Assembly: GCF_014205135.1 (NCBI RefSeq)
Contig: NZ_JACHMY010000001.1
Coordinates: 868,001 to 932,000 of the forward strand
Direction: 5' to 3'
Length of the DNA stretch: 64,000 nucleotides
Origin: Kribbella italica
GTDB lineage: Bacteria > Actinomycetota > Actinomycetes > Propionibacteriales > Kribbellaceae
Shown piece after piece: positions 43,813 to 51,765 of this stretch. Positions within the stretch are counted from its first letter, which is position 1. Every line of letters begins with the position of its first letter. Under the pieces are notes generated by a model that was given only the letters and a program-made list of their open reading frames with translations, did not search any database and was not told the origin of the DNA. Both the position numbers and the translations under genes were made by a program.

Positions 43813-43888
43813 GCTACCGGCCCGACGCCGCACGGACCCGAGGCGGTGGCTCGCATTTGCGCACGTCGACCGCTGGGTGGCCGACGCC

Positions 43889-43974
43889 CACCACTGACCA
43901 ACCACGCGATCGGCCGCCGCGGAGGTGCGCGCTGAGCGTGGCCGAGCCGTCGGTCGCGTGGTTGATCAGTGGTG
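43889..43974. repeat. 26-bp inverted repeat in the nfi/glycerate kinase gap
   Basis: Arms at 43889-43914 (CACCACTGACCAACCACGCG and on) and 43949-43974 pair with 23 of 26 matches across a 34-bp loop. Shorter complementary pieces (GGCCGACG) continue outside the arms. Both flanking genes point away from it, so it is not a terminator for either. It could be a regulatory cruciform or the remains of a miniature inverted-repeat element. Confidence 0.65.
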
Positions 43975-44111
43975 CACGTCGACGTCGGCCCACGTCCACC
44001 CCAGTCGCCGAGCTGGATGGACCGATAGGCCCGGCCTATCCCGTCGAGAGGCCCGTCCGGCAGGTGGTTGCGGATGCGCGCGAAGGCGAGCGGGTTTGCG
44101 AGGATGGGCGC

Positions 44112-45206
44112 ATGCGCGTGCTGATTGCTCCGGACAAGTTCGCTGGGACGTTGACGGCGGTCGAGGCTGCGGCCGCGATCGAGGAGGGGTGGCGGCGGCG
44201 GGACCCGGAGGCCGAGGTACTGGTGGCGCCGATGGCCGACGGGGGACCGGGGTTCATCGACGTACTGTCCGCCGTTGTCGACGGCACCCTTCTGGCGGTG
44301 ACCGTGCGCGGTCCGCTCGGCGGTGAGGTCCCGGCGACCGTCCTGGTCGCCGGCGAGACGGCGTACGTCGAGACCGCGCAGGCCTGCGGACTGCACCTGA
44401 TCGAGCCGGCGGACCGACGGCCGGAGGACGGTACGACGTACGGCGTCGGTCAGTTGATCGCCGCTGCGGTGGACGCGGGGGCGAAGCGGATCGTTCTCGG
44501 ACTCGGCGGTTCCGGTACGAACGACGCGGGCGCCGGCCTGCTCGCGGCCCTCGGCGCGACCGCCGCCGGCGGCCGCCTCGACGCGGGCGCGACCGGGCTG
44601 GCCGACCTGACCGAGGTCGACCTCGAGCCGGCGCGGACGCGGATGGCGGGCGTCGAGTTCGTCGCCGCGAGCGACGTCGAGAACCCGATGCTCGGGCTGC
44701 GCGGTGCGACCAACATCTTCGGCCAGCAGAAGGGCGTCGCCGACGAGCGCAAGCCGGTGGTCGACGGCTGGCTGACCCGCTTCGCCGAGCTCGCCGACCG
44801 GAAGACCGCCGACCAGAAGGGCGCCGGCGCCGCGGGCGGGCTCGGGTACGCGCTGCTCCTGCTCGGCGCCGAGCGCGTCTCCGGGATCGACCTCGTCGCC
44901 GACCTCACCGGGCTGAAGGAGAAGGCCGGCCGGGTCGATCTGGTGCTGTCCGGCGAGGGCGCGTTCGACTTCCAGTCCCGCGACGGCAAGGTCATCGCGG
45001 GCGTCGCCAAGGTCGCGAACGACGCGATGCGGCCGTGCGTCGTCCTGGCGGGCAAGGTACTGATCGGCTCCCGCGAGATGCGCACGATGGGCGTCGAGTC
45101 GGCCTACTCCCTGGTCGACGCCGTCGGCGAGGAGCAGGCGTTCGCCGATCCGCACGGCTCGCTGGCCAAGGTCGCCGAGCGCGTCGCCCGGACCTGGGCC
45201 CGCTGA
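44112..45206 (+). CDS. Glycerate kinase
   Basis: A 364-residue type I glycerate kinase, making 2- or 3-phosphoglycerate from D-glycerate and ATP. Family motifs are MRVLIAPDKFAGTLTAVEAA, PMADGGPGFIDVL, VLGLGGSGTNDAGAG, KGAGAAGGLGYALL and VDLVLSGEGAFD. The ATG at 44112 matches the usual start of the family; a longer open frame upstream runs through the inverted repeat and lacks protein-like sequence. PMADGGPGF has Pro where most members have Glu (ADGGEG), which may slightly change the site. No glyoxylate genes are adjacent. Confidence 0.88.
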   Translation: MRVLIAPDKFAGTLTAVEAAAAIEEGWRRRDPEAEVLVAPMADGGPGFIDVLSAVVDGTLLAVTVRGPLGGEVPATVLVAGETAYVETAQACGLHLIEPADRRPEDGTTYGVGQLIAAAVDAGAKRIVLGLGGSGTNDAGAGLLAALGATAAGGRLDAGATGLADLTEVDLEPARTRMAGVEFVAASDVENPMLGLRGATNIFGQQKGVADERKPVVDGWLTRFAELADRKTADQKGAGAAGGLGYALLLLGAERVSGIDLVADLTGLKEKAGRVDLVLSGEGAFDFQSRDGKVIAGVAKVANDAMRPCVVLAGKVLIGSREMRTMGVESAYSLVDAVGEEQAFADPHGSLAKVAERVARTWAR

Positions 45207-45373
45207 GGGTGGCTGCCCGGTGGGTGAGGCAAGTTGTTGATCCTCGAAATTGGTGTGCGACCATGGGAATGAGCGCGGGTCAGTGGGTGTTGGCCCGTGT
45301 TGACAGCGGATTTTCCGCGTGCGGCTGCCTGCCCATCAGCAGCCGGGCGCTCAAGAGATGACTGGAGTCAGGA

Positions 45374-45736
45374 ATGACTGAAGCGCAGACCGAGCAGGCC
45401 ACCGCCGCCGCGACGGGGATCCTGTTGACGGACGGGGCCGCCTCGAAGGTGAAGGCGCTGCTGGACCAGGAAGGTCGCGACGACCTCGCGCTGCGCGTCG
45501 CCGTGCAGCCGGGCGGGTGTTCCGGCCTGCGGTACCAGCTGTTCTTCGACGAGCGTCAGCTCGACGGTGACGTCGTCGCGGACTTCGACGGTGTGAGCGT
45601 CGTCACGGACCGGATGAGCGCGCCGTACCTCAAGGGTGCGTCGATCGACTTCGTGGACACGATCGAGAAGCAGGGCTTCACGATCGACAACCCGAACGCG
45701 ACCGGCTCCTGCGCCTGCGGCGACTCGTTCAACTGA
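45374..45736 (+). CDS. HesB/IscA/ErpA-type iron-sulfur insertion protein
   Basis: A 120-residue A-type carrier that delivers Fe-S clusters to apoenzymes. The three conserved cysteines are in QPGGCSGLRYQL and the C-terminal GSCACGDSFN. Length and the TDGAASKVKALLDQEG start agree with actinobacterial ErpA. It stands alone between glycerate kinase and the transporter operon and is followed 9 bp later by a strong terminator. The Fe-S enzyme NadA lies 4 kb away, but that does not show a functional link. Confidence 0.92.
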   Translation: MTEAQTEQATAAATGILLTDGAASKVKALLDQEGRDDLALRVAVQPGGCSGLRYQLFFDERQLDGDVVADFDGVSVVTDRMSAPYLKGASIDFVDTIEKQGFTIDNPNATGSCACGDSFN

Positions 45737-45745
45737 GCCTCACCC

Positions 45746-45779
45746 GAAGCCCCCGGTACCGACAGGTGCCGGGGGCTTC
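45746..45779. terminator. Strong hairpin terminator after the Fe-S carrier gene
   Basis: A 15-bp stem (GAAGCCCCCGGTACC with GGTGCCGGGGGCTTC, one G-U pair) closes a GACA loop. It starts 9 bp after the stop, followed by CGTCATG rather than a T run, as is common in high-GC genomes. Confidence 0.85.
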
Positions 45780-45879
45780 GTCATGCCCGGCCCACGCCGT
45801 GCGCCGTACGGCGGTAAACACCGGAAAGCGCACTCCGGCTCACCAGCGGCAGCGGCGGCGACACGCCGGGTGACCTGGA

Positions 45880-45997
45880 GGGTTTGTGGTCCAGGCCGGC
45901 GGGGGACCAGTCGGCTGACTAGGGTGGTTGAAGCTGGCACCCGGCGTACCGACCCCTGCAGCGGGGGAGCGAAACCCGTGGGAGGGCGATCGAGACC
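45880..45997 (+). promoter_or_regulatory. Structured-looking leader of the compatible-solute transporter operon
   Basis: Upstream of the GTG at 45998 lie several short pairing blocks: TGGTCC/GGACCA near 45890-45915, then CCCCTGCAGCGGGG at 45955-45968 followed by GGAGCGAAACCCGTGGGAGG. The purine-rich GGGAGG may double as a distant ribosome-binding site. Osmolyte transporters are often riboswitch-controlled (for example by c-di-AMP), but I cannot match a consensus with confidence. Confidence 0.25.
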
Positions 45998-46639
45998 GTG
46001 TGGGACTACATCACCGAACGGCAGTCGCAACTGCTCTACCAGGGCTACCAGCATCTGAGCCTGGTGATCCAGTGCGTGGTGCTCGCGACGGTGATCGCCG
46101 TCGTCCTGGCCGTGCTCGTCCATCGCAACCCGAAGATCGCGTCGGCCGCCGAAGGCATCAGCGCGGTCGGCCTGACCATCCCGTCGTTCGCGCTGCTCGG
46201 CCTGCTGATCCCGCTGGCCGGCATCGGTACGGCGACGTCGGTGGTCGCGGTGACCTTCTACGCGACCCTCCCGATCCTGCGCAACGCGGTCGTCGGCCTG
46301 GCCGGCGTCGACGCGACGCTGGTCGAGTCCGCCCGCGGCATGGGCATGGGCCGGCTCCGCACCCTGGTGCGGATCGAGCTGCCGCTCGCGTGGCCGGTCA
46401 TCCTGGCCGGCGTCCGGGTCTCGGCGCAGATGTCGATGGGCATCGCGGCGATCGCGGCGTACGTGCTCGGCCCTGGTCTGGGCAGCTTCATCTTCACCGG
46501 CCTCACCCAGATCGGTGGCGCCAACGCTCTCAACTCCGCCCTGGTCGGAACGCTGGGGGTGGTGCTGCTGGCTCTCGTGCTGGACGCGCTGCTGCTGGGC
46601 GTCGGCCGGCTGACGACCCCCAGGGGGATCCGTGTCTGA
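45998..46639 (+). CDS. OpuC-type ABC transporter permease 1
   Basis: A 213-residue inner-membrane subunit of a glycine betaine/choline/carnitine-type importer, with five or so helices. The ATPase-contact loop is ESARGMGMGRLRTLVRIELP (EAA motif). It starts at the GTG 45998, overlaps the ATPase gene by 8 bp and begins a four-gene operon (permease, ATPase, permease, binding protein) that is complete. The second permease at 47849 is a paralogue with the same GRGMGM loop. Confidence 0.88.
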   Translation: MWDYITERQSQLLYQGYQHLSLVIQCVVLATVIAVVLAVLVHRNPKIASAAEGISAVGLTIPSFALLGLLIPLAGIGTATSVVAVTFYATLPILRNAVVGLAGVDATLVESARGMGMGRLRTLVRIELPLAWPVILAGVRVSAQMSMGIAAIAAYVLGPGLGSFIFTGLTQIGGANALNSALVGTLGVVLLALVLDALLLGVGRLTTPRGIRV

Positions 46640-47852
46640 TTCGCGTACGACGTCCGCCGCACCCGAGCCCTCGGCCGCCCACCCGATCGCGGCCGAGACG
46701 TCCGGCGACCACGAGGTCAGCGGCGTCGACATCGACCTGATCGACGTCGTCAAGCGCTACCCGGGTCAGCAGAAGCCGGCCGTCGAGGGTCTGTCGCTGC
46801 ACGTCCCGGCCGGCGAGATCGTGATGTTCGTCGGACCGTCGGGCTGCGGCAAGACCACGTCGCTGAAGATGATCAACCGCCTGATCGAGCCGACGTCCGG
46901 CAGCATCCGGATCGGCGGCGAGGACATCAGCGGCCGCGACGACGACGACCTGCGCCGGCACATCGGGTACGTGATCCAGGGCGGCAGCCTGTTCCCGCAC
47001 ATGACCGTCGCCCAGAACATCGCGATGGTCCCCGGTCTGCTCGGCTGGGACCGCGGCCGGATCACCGAACGCGTCGACGAGCTGCTCGAGCTGGTCGGCC
47101 TCGACTCCGAGCGGTACCGCGGCCGTTACCCGCGCGAGCTCTCCGGTGGCCAGCAGCAACGAGTCGGCGTCGCGCGCGGCCTGGCCGCGGACCCGCCGGT
47201 GATCCTGATGGACGAGCCGTTCGGCGCGGTCGACCCGATCACCCGGCAACGGTTGCAGGACGAACTGCTCAGCATCCAGGAGGAGCTGCGCAAGACGATC
47301 GTCTGCGTCACCCACGACTTCGACGAGGCGGTCAAGCTCGGCGACCGGATCCTGATCCTCACCGAGGGGGCGAAGATCGCGCAGTACGACGTACCGGAAG
47401 CGATCCTGTCGAACCCGGCCGACCGGTTCGTCGCGGACTTCGTCGGCGCGGGGGCCGCCCTGAAGCAGCTGACGCTGAGCCGGGTCAGCGAGATCGACCT
47501 CGGTCAGCCGACGGTCGCGTCGGTGGGCGACACGGCCGCGGACGTACTCCGCTCCGCGCAGGCGGCGGGGGACGACTCGGTCGTCGTACTGGACGCGAAG
47601 CGGCGCCCGATCGACTGGATGTGGACCCGCGACCTGGCCGGCGTCGACCGCGTGCCGGCGCCCAAGGAGGGCACCGACCTGGTCACGATCGACCGTCGCG
47701 CGACCCTGAACGACGCGCTCGACACGATGCTCGTGTCCAGCCATGGCAGCGCGGTCGTCACCGGCCGGCGGGACGAGTACCTGGGCGTCGTCGACTTCCA
47801 GGCGGTGCTGGCCCGGATCCAAGCGCCGGAGGCGGATGAGGTGGTCTCATGA
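46632..47852 (+). CDS. OpuC-type ABC transporter ATP-binding protein with CBS domains
   Basis: A 406-residue ATPase. Walker A GPSGCGKTT, signature LSGGQQQRVGVARGL, Walker B VILMDEPFGAVD and the switch His in VCVTHDFDEA are intact. Residues after about 290 form CBS-like repeats (TVASVGDTAADVLR, LVTIDRRATLNDALDTML), which in OpuA relatives sense ionic strength or c-di-AMP. An unusual 35-residue acidic N-terminal extension precedes IDLIDVVKRYPG. The GTG at 46632 overlaps the upstream gene. It powers solute uptake with the two permeases. Confidence 0.9.
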   Translation: MSDSRTTSAAPEPSAAHPIAAETSGDHEVSGVDIDLIDVVKRYPGQQKPAVEGLSLHVPAGEIVMFVGPSGCGKTTSLKMINRLIEPTSGSIRIGGEDISGRDDDDLRRHIGYVIQGGSLFPHMTVAQNIAMVPGLLGWDRGRITERVDELLELVGLDSERYRGRYPRELSGGQQQRVGVARGLAADPPVILMDEPFGAVDPITRQRLQDELLSIQEELRKTIVCVTHDFDEAVKLGDRILILTEGAKIAQYDVPEAILSNPADRFVADFVGAGAALKQLTLSRVSEIDLGQPTVASVGDTAADVLRSAQAAGDDSVVVLDAKRRPIDWMWTRDLAGVDRVPAPKEGTDLVTIDRRATLNDALDTMLVSSHGSAVVTGRRDEYLGVVDFQAVLARIQAPEADEVVS

Positions 47853-48670
47853 CCGTCGTCGATCCAGGCACCTCCGCGCAGGAGCGGCGCAACCTCGCGG
47901 ATGCCAAAGCGGCGGCCGCCGGGCTGGCGTCCGAACGGCGCCGCCGCCCGAGCTGGGGATTGTTGCTCGGGCAGCCTATTTTCGTTGCCGTGGTCCTCGC
48001 GGCGTGGGTGATCTGGCGTTCGCAGGCCGAGCTCGACTCGATCGAGCAACGCCAGCTGGCCTGGAGCGTCGTCGGTACGCTCACCGTCGAGCACCTCAAG
48101 CTGACGGTCGTTGCCACGGTCATCGTTCTGCTGATCGCCGTCCCACTCGGCATCGCGCTGACCCGCCCCCGGATGCGCCGGGCCGCGCCGATCGTCGTTG
48201 CCTTCGCGAACGCCGGCCAGGCGGCGCCGGTGATCGGCCTGATCGTCCTGCTCGCGATCTGGCTCGGCTTCGGCTTCTGGACCGCGATCCTCGCGCTCTG
48301 CCTGTACGCCGTCCTGCCGGTCCTGCGCAACACGATCGTCGGCCTGCAAGGCGTCGACCGCAACCTGGTCGAGGCCGGCCGGGGGATGGGCATGTCGAGC
48401 CGATCGGTGCTCGGGCGGATCGAGCTGCCGCTCGCCGTACCGGTGATCATGGCCGGCATCCGGACCGCCCTGGTCCTCGTCGTCGGTACGGCGACGCTGG
48501 CGACGTTCATCGACGCCGGTGGACTGGGCAGCCTGATCACGACGGGTATCCGGCTGTTGCGCTTCCCGGTCCTGGTCAGCGGCGCGCTGCTGGTCGGCGT
48601 ACTGGCTCTGCTGATCGACTGGGCCGGCCGGATCCTGGAAGAGATCACCCGGCCGAGGGGACTGCGATGA
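47849..48670 (+). CDS. OpuC-type ABC transporter permease 2
   Basis: A 273-residue permease with an extra 40-residue charged N-terminus, then about six membrane helices. The coupling loop is EAGRGMGMSSRSVLGRIELP. Overlaps the ATPase stop (ATGA) and the binding-protein start (ATGA). With the first permease it forms the heterodimeric channel. The NAGQAAPVIGL segment is typical of the family. Confidence 0.88.
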   Translation: MTVVDPGTSAQERRNLADAKAAAAGLASERRRRPSWGLLLGQPIFVAVVLAAWVIWRSQAELDSIEQRQLAWSVVGTLTVEHLKLTVVATVIVLLIAVPLGIALTRPRMRRAAPIVVAFANAGQAAPVIGLIVLLAIWLGFGFWTAILALCLYAVLPVLRNTIVGLQGVDRNLVEAGRGMGMSSRSVLGRIELPLAVPVIMAGIRTALVLVVGTATLATFIDAGGLGSLITTGIRLLRFPVLVSGALLVGVLALLIDWAGRILEEITRPRGLR

Positions 48671-49647
48671 AGCGCGTCATAGGGTTGCTGACGGCAACTG
48701 TTTTCGTTGCCTCCGGCCTGAGCGGCTGCGGTCTCGGCACCAGCGGCGGGTACGTCCCGACCGCGACGCTGGCCGGACCGCTGGCCTCGGCCAAGGATCT
48801 CAACGGCCTGGAGATCGGGATCGGGTCGAAGAACTTCCAGGAGCAGCTGATCCTCGGCAAGATCGCCGCGATCCTGATGCAGTCGGCCGGGGCCAAGGTG
48901 AAGGACCTGACCAACATGCCCGGCAGCGACACGTCGCGCCAGGCGATGCTGCAGGGCCAGATCCAGATGGCGTGGGAGTACACCGGCACGGCGTGGATCT
49001 CCTACCTCGGTCACGACACCGGCATCCCTGACAAGCGCAAGCAGTACGACGCGGTCGCAGGTGAGGACCTGCAGAAGTACGGGCTGGTCTGGCTCGAGCC
49101 GGCGCCGATGAACAACAGCTACGGCTTCGGCGTGACCCGGAAGAACTCCGAGAAGCTCGGCCTGACCAAGCTGTCCCAGCTGAGTCAGATCCCGCTGAAG
49201 GAACGTACGTTCTGCGTCGAGTCCGAGTTCGCGAACCGCAACGACGGCTTCGAACCGATGCTCAAGCACTACGGCGTCCCGCTCGGCTCGGGCGTGAGCC
49301 GCGACAACGTCCGCACCCTCGACACCGGCGCCGTCTACGCCGCCACCGACAACGGCGACTGCCTGTTCGGCGAGATCTACACGACGGACGGCCGGATCAA
49401 GTCCCTCGACCTGGTGGTGCTCGAGGACAACAAGAACTACTTCCCGGCGTACAACGTCGCACCGGTGATCGCCAAGAAGGTCCTCGACCAGTACCCGCAA
49501 CTCCGCGACCTGTTGGCCCCGGTCTCCGCCAAACTCACCGACGCGGTCCTGATCGAGCTCAACGCCCAGGTCGACGTCGACGGCCGTGAGCCTGCTGACG
49601 TCGCGATGGACTGGCTGGTCAAGGAAGGCTTCGTCACGAGCGACTGA
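48667..49647 (+). CDS. Glycine betaine/choline-type substrate-binding lipoprotein
   Basis: A 326-residue OpuCC/ProX-like lipoprotein with lipobox LSGCG (Cys at about 20), so it is anchored outside the membrane. Family features are IGSKNFQEQLILGKI and MAWEYTGTAWISYLG, which line the ligand cleft with aromatic residues. The ligand is likely a quaternary amine such as glycine betaine, choline or carnitine. Its 3' end overlaps the convergent epoxide hydrolase gene by 14 bp. Confidence 0.87.
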   Translation: MKRVIGLLTATVFVASGLSGCGLGTSGGYVPTATLAGPLASAKDLNGLEIGIGSKNFQEQLILGKIAAILMQSAGAKVKDLTNMPGSDTSRQAMLQGQIQMAWEYTGTAWISYLGHDTGIPDKRKQYDAVAGEDLQKYGLVWLEPAPMNNSYGFGVTRKNSEKLGLTKLSQLSQIPLKERTFCVESEFANRNDGFEPMLKHYGVPLGSGVSRDNVRTLDTGAVYAATDNGDCLFGEIYTTDGRIKSLDLVVLEDNKNYFPAYNVAPVIAKKVLDQYPQLRDLLAPVSAKLTDAVLIELNAQVDVDGREPADVAMDWLVKEGFVTSD

Positions 49648-50797
49648 GCACCGCCGCGAGACCCTCTTGTAGATCGTTGACAAAATATTCAGGCACCTCC
49701 AGTGATGGGAAGTGCCCGCCGGCCTCGGGCGTCCTCCAGCGGACGATCTGCCGGTACCGCTTCTCCGCCCAGGGCCGCGGGCACTTCTCGATGTCCCGCG
49801 GATACGCCGTGACGGCCGTCGGGACGTCGACCCTGAGCTCGGGGTCGAGCGACTGGTGGCTCTCGTAGTAGATGCGCGCCGCGGACGCCCCGGTCCGCGT
49901 CAGCCAGTACAGCGTGACGTCGTCCAGAACGCGATCCCTGGAGATCGTCTCGAACGGGCTGTCCTGGGTGTCCGACCACTCGGCGAACTTGTCGACAATC
50001 CACGCGAGCAGCCCGACCGGCGAGTCGACGAGCGAGTAGCCGATTGTCTGCGGCCGTGTCGCCTGCTGCTTCGCGTACGCCGACCGCTGGTGCCAGAAGT
50101 CGCGAGTCTCCTCGGTCCACGCGCGTTCGACCGCTGTCAGCCCGTCCGTCGTCAGCCCGGGCGGCGCCTGCGCCAGCACCGTGTGGATGCCGAGAACGTG
50201 CTCCGGGAACCTGCCACCGAGAACGGTGGTGACGACACCTCCCCAGTCGCCGCCGTGCGCCACGAACCTGCGGTAGCCGAGCCTCCCCATCAGCTCCACC
50301 CAGGCGGCCGCGATCTTCTCGGTTCCCCACCCGGTGCCGGCCGGCTTGTCGCTGTACCCGAAGCCGGGCAGCGAAGGAGCCACGACGTGGAACGCCGGCG
50401 CGTCCGCGTCCTGCGGATCCGCCAGCTCGTCCATCACATCGACGAACTCGGCGACGCTGCCGGGCCAGCCGTGCGTCAGGATCAGCGGCGTGGCGTCGGT
50501 GCGCGCGGATCGGCGGTGCAGGAAGTGGATCCCCAGGCCGTCGATGGTCGTGCGGAACTGGCCGATCGCGTGGAGACGCTCCTCGAACGCTCGCCAGTCG
50601 TACCCGGTCCTCCAGTAGTTCACGATCTCGACGAGGTCGGCGAGAGGAACGCCTTGGTCCCATCGGCGCGCGCCGGGCGCGGCGCCCAGGACCGTTTCGG
50701 CCTCCGGTAGCCGTGCCGCAGCCAATCGCGCGCGCAACTCGTCGAGTTCGGCGTCGGTCGCGCGGGTTGCGAATGTTTGTACGTCGTCGCTGGGCAT
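49634..50797 (-). CDS. Epoxide hydrolase (alpha/beta hydrolase with N-terminal EHN domain)
   Basis: A 387-residue hydrolase opening epoxides to diols. The N-terminal EHN-type region (ELDELRARLAAARLPEAE, RRWDQGVPLADLVEIVNYWR) is followed by the oxyanion HGWPG at about residue 110 and the nucleophile elbow HGGDWGG, with Asp as nucleophile; a late His lies in GGHFPSLEVPEYF. The ATG at 50797 follows AGGAGGT on the minus strand. It is divergent from a CGNR regulator, and two 19-bp palindromes in the gap suggest local control. The natural substrate is unknown. Confidence 0.88.
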   Translation of the reverse strand: MPSDDVQTFATRATDAELDELRARLAAARLPEAETVLGAAPGARRWDQGVPLADLVEIVNYWRTGYDWRAFEERLHAIGQFRTTIDGLGIHFLHRRSARTDATPLILTHGWPGSVAEFVDVMDELADPQDADAPAFHVVAPSLPGFGYSDKPAGTGWGTEKIAAAWVELMGRLGYRRFVAHGGDWGGVVTTVLGGRFPEHVLGIHTVLAQAPPGLTTDGLTAVERAWTEETRDFWHQRSAYAKQQATRPQTIGYSLVDSPVGLLAWIVDKFAEWSDTQDSPFETISRDRVLDDVTLYWLTRTGASAARIYYESHQSLDPELRVDVPTAVTAYPRDIEKCPRPWAEKRYRQIVRWRTPEAGGHFPSLEVPEYFVNDLQEGLAAVLSRS

Positions 50798-50837
50798 GAG
50801 ACCTCCTGGCCGTCGCGGCGCCGGCTGCCTCCGATGC

Positions 50838-50898
50838 GAACCGGCTAAGACGGTTCTAACACAACTTCCCGGCCGATGTGAACCTGCTAAGATGGTTC
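50838..50898. promoter_or_regulatory. Two 19-bp operator palindromes between the epoxide hydrolase and CGNR genes
   Basis: Sites GAACCGGCTAAGACGGTTC (50838-50856) and GAACCTGCTAAGATGGTTC (50880-50898) share arms GAACC/GGTTC and the centre GCTAAGA. They are direct copies 42 bp apart, four helical turns. The second contains TAAGAT (50888-50893), a likely -10 box exactly 6 nt before the ATG at 50900, so the regulator mRNA is probably leaderless and self-repressed. Confidence 0.75.
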
Positions 50899-50899
50899 C

Positions 50900-51481
50900 A
50901 TGCCTGCCGAGTTCCCTGAATTCCGCCTCGGAGCCGTGCTGGCGACCAGCTTCACGGGCACCCTGTCGGAGCGTCAGGGCGACTCGGTGGAACGCATTCC
51001 CACACCGCAGCGACTCGTCGACTGGCTGGCCGTGAGCGGCCTCGCCGTGGGCTCCTGCACGAGCGCCCAGCTCGACCTCGCGCGCGAACTTCGGGAGTCG
51101 ATCCACGCTGCCGCGACAGCGGCCGCGACTCAGGACGCGCTTCCTGCGGCGGCTGTCGAGGTCATCAACAACTTCAGCGCTCAGGGCCGAGCGGCGGCCG
51201 TCCTGACGCCCGACGGTCAGCGGCGATGGCGGCTCAGCTCGACTTCCTGCGTGGAAGACGCGCTGAGCGTGATCGCCGCCGACGCGATCGGCATCGTCGC
51301 CGGCGAACGAGACGGAAAGCTGGCCCTGTGCGCCTCGCCGACCTGCCGCGCCGCCTTCTTCGACACCAGCCAGAGCCGGACCCGCAAGTGGTGCGACATG
51401 AACACCTGCGGGAATCGTCAGAAGAAGGCACGCTTCAACGCCAACCGGCGAGCTTCGGGTCAGCCGGCAGGCCGGTCGTAA
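50900..51481 (+). CDS. CGNR zinc-finger (ABATE-domain) regulator
   Basis: A 193-residue protein with an N-terminal stress-type ABATE domain (about 1-130) and a C-terminal CGNR zinc finger. The finger cysteines are in LCASPTCRAAFFD and KWCDMNTCGNRQKKARF. Such proteins are thought to bind DNA. The ATG at 50900 has no Shine-Dalgarno sequence, but a TAAGAT box lies 6 nt upstream, which suggests leaderless translation. The two palindromes in the divergent promoter make it the obvious regulator of the epoxide hydrolase and of itself. Confidence 0.85.
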   Translation: MPAEFPEFRLGAVLATSFTGTLSERQGDSVERIPTPQRLVDWLAVSGLAVGSCTSAQLDLARELRESIHAAATAAATQDALPAAAVEVINNFSAQGRAAAVLTPDGQRRWRLSSTSCVEDALSVIAADAIGIVAGERDGKLALCASPTCRAAFFDTSQSRTRKWCDMNTCGNRQKKARFNANRRASGQPAGRS

Positions 51482-51539
51482 ACGACTCGCTGGCCCAGCC
51501 CGAGCCCTCCGAGGACCAGCGCGGCCTGCACAGGCGCAA

Positions 51540-51765
51540 CCCGGTCAGGCCGCTCAGGCCTGCAGTTCAGCTGGCAGTTGCCTCGGCAGTCCGGTCGTAG
51601 GTCCGGGCCGCAGCTCAGGCCGCAGTCCGGCCGCAACTCGGGCCGCAGCTCAGGCCGCAGTCGGGCCGCAACCCGGGCCGCAGCTCAGGCCGCAACCCGG
51701 GCCGCAGCCCAGGCGGCAGTCCGGTCGTCCCCCAGGCCGCAGCTCAGCTGGCAGCGACCTCGGCG
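51540..51765. repeat. Pseudo-periodic repeats derived partly from the DHA2 gene 3' end
   Basis: GGGCCGCAGCTCAGGCCGCA recurs at about 51605, 51641 and 51675, with diverged copies between. TCAGCTGGCAG-x3-CCTCGG occurs at 51567 and again at 51744, where TCA is the complement of the transporter stop codon. GGCAGTCCGGTCGT also appears twice (51585 and 51716). The 262-bp gap holds no gene. Confidence 0.65.

Noticed and set aside
43857..44111. N-terminal extension of glycerate kinase through the palindrome
   Set aside because: Glycerate kinases begin at the MRVLIAPDKF motif; the upstream frame reads through an inverted repeat with no conserved residues.
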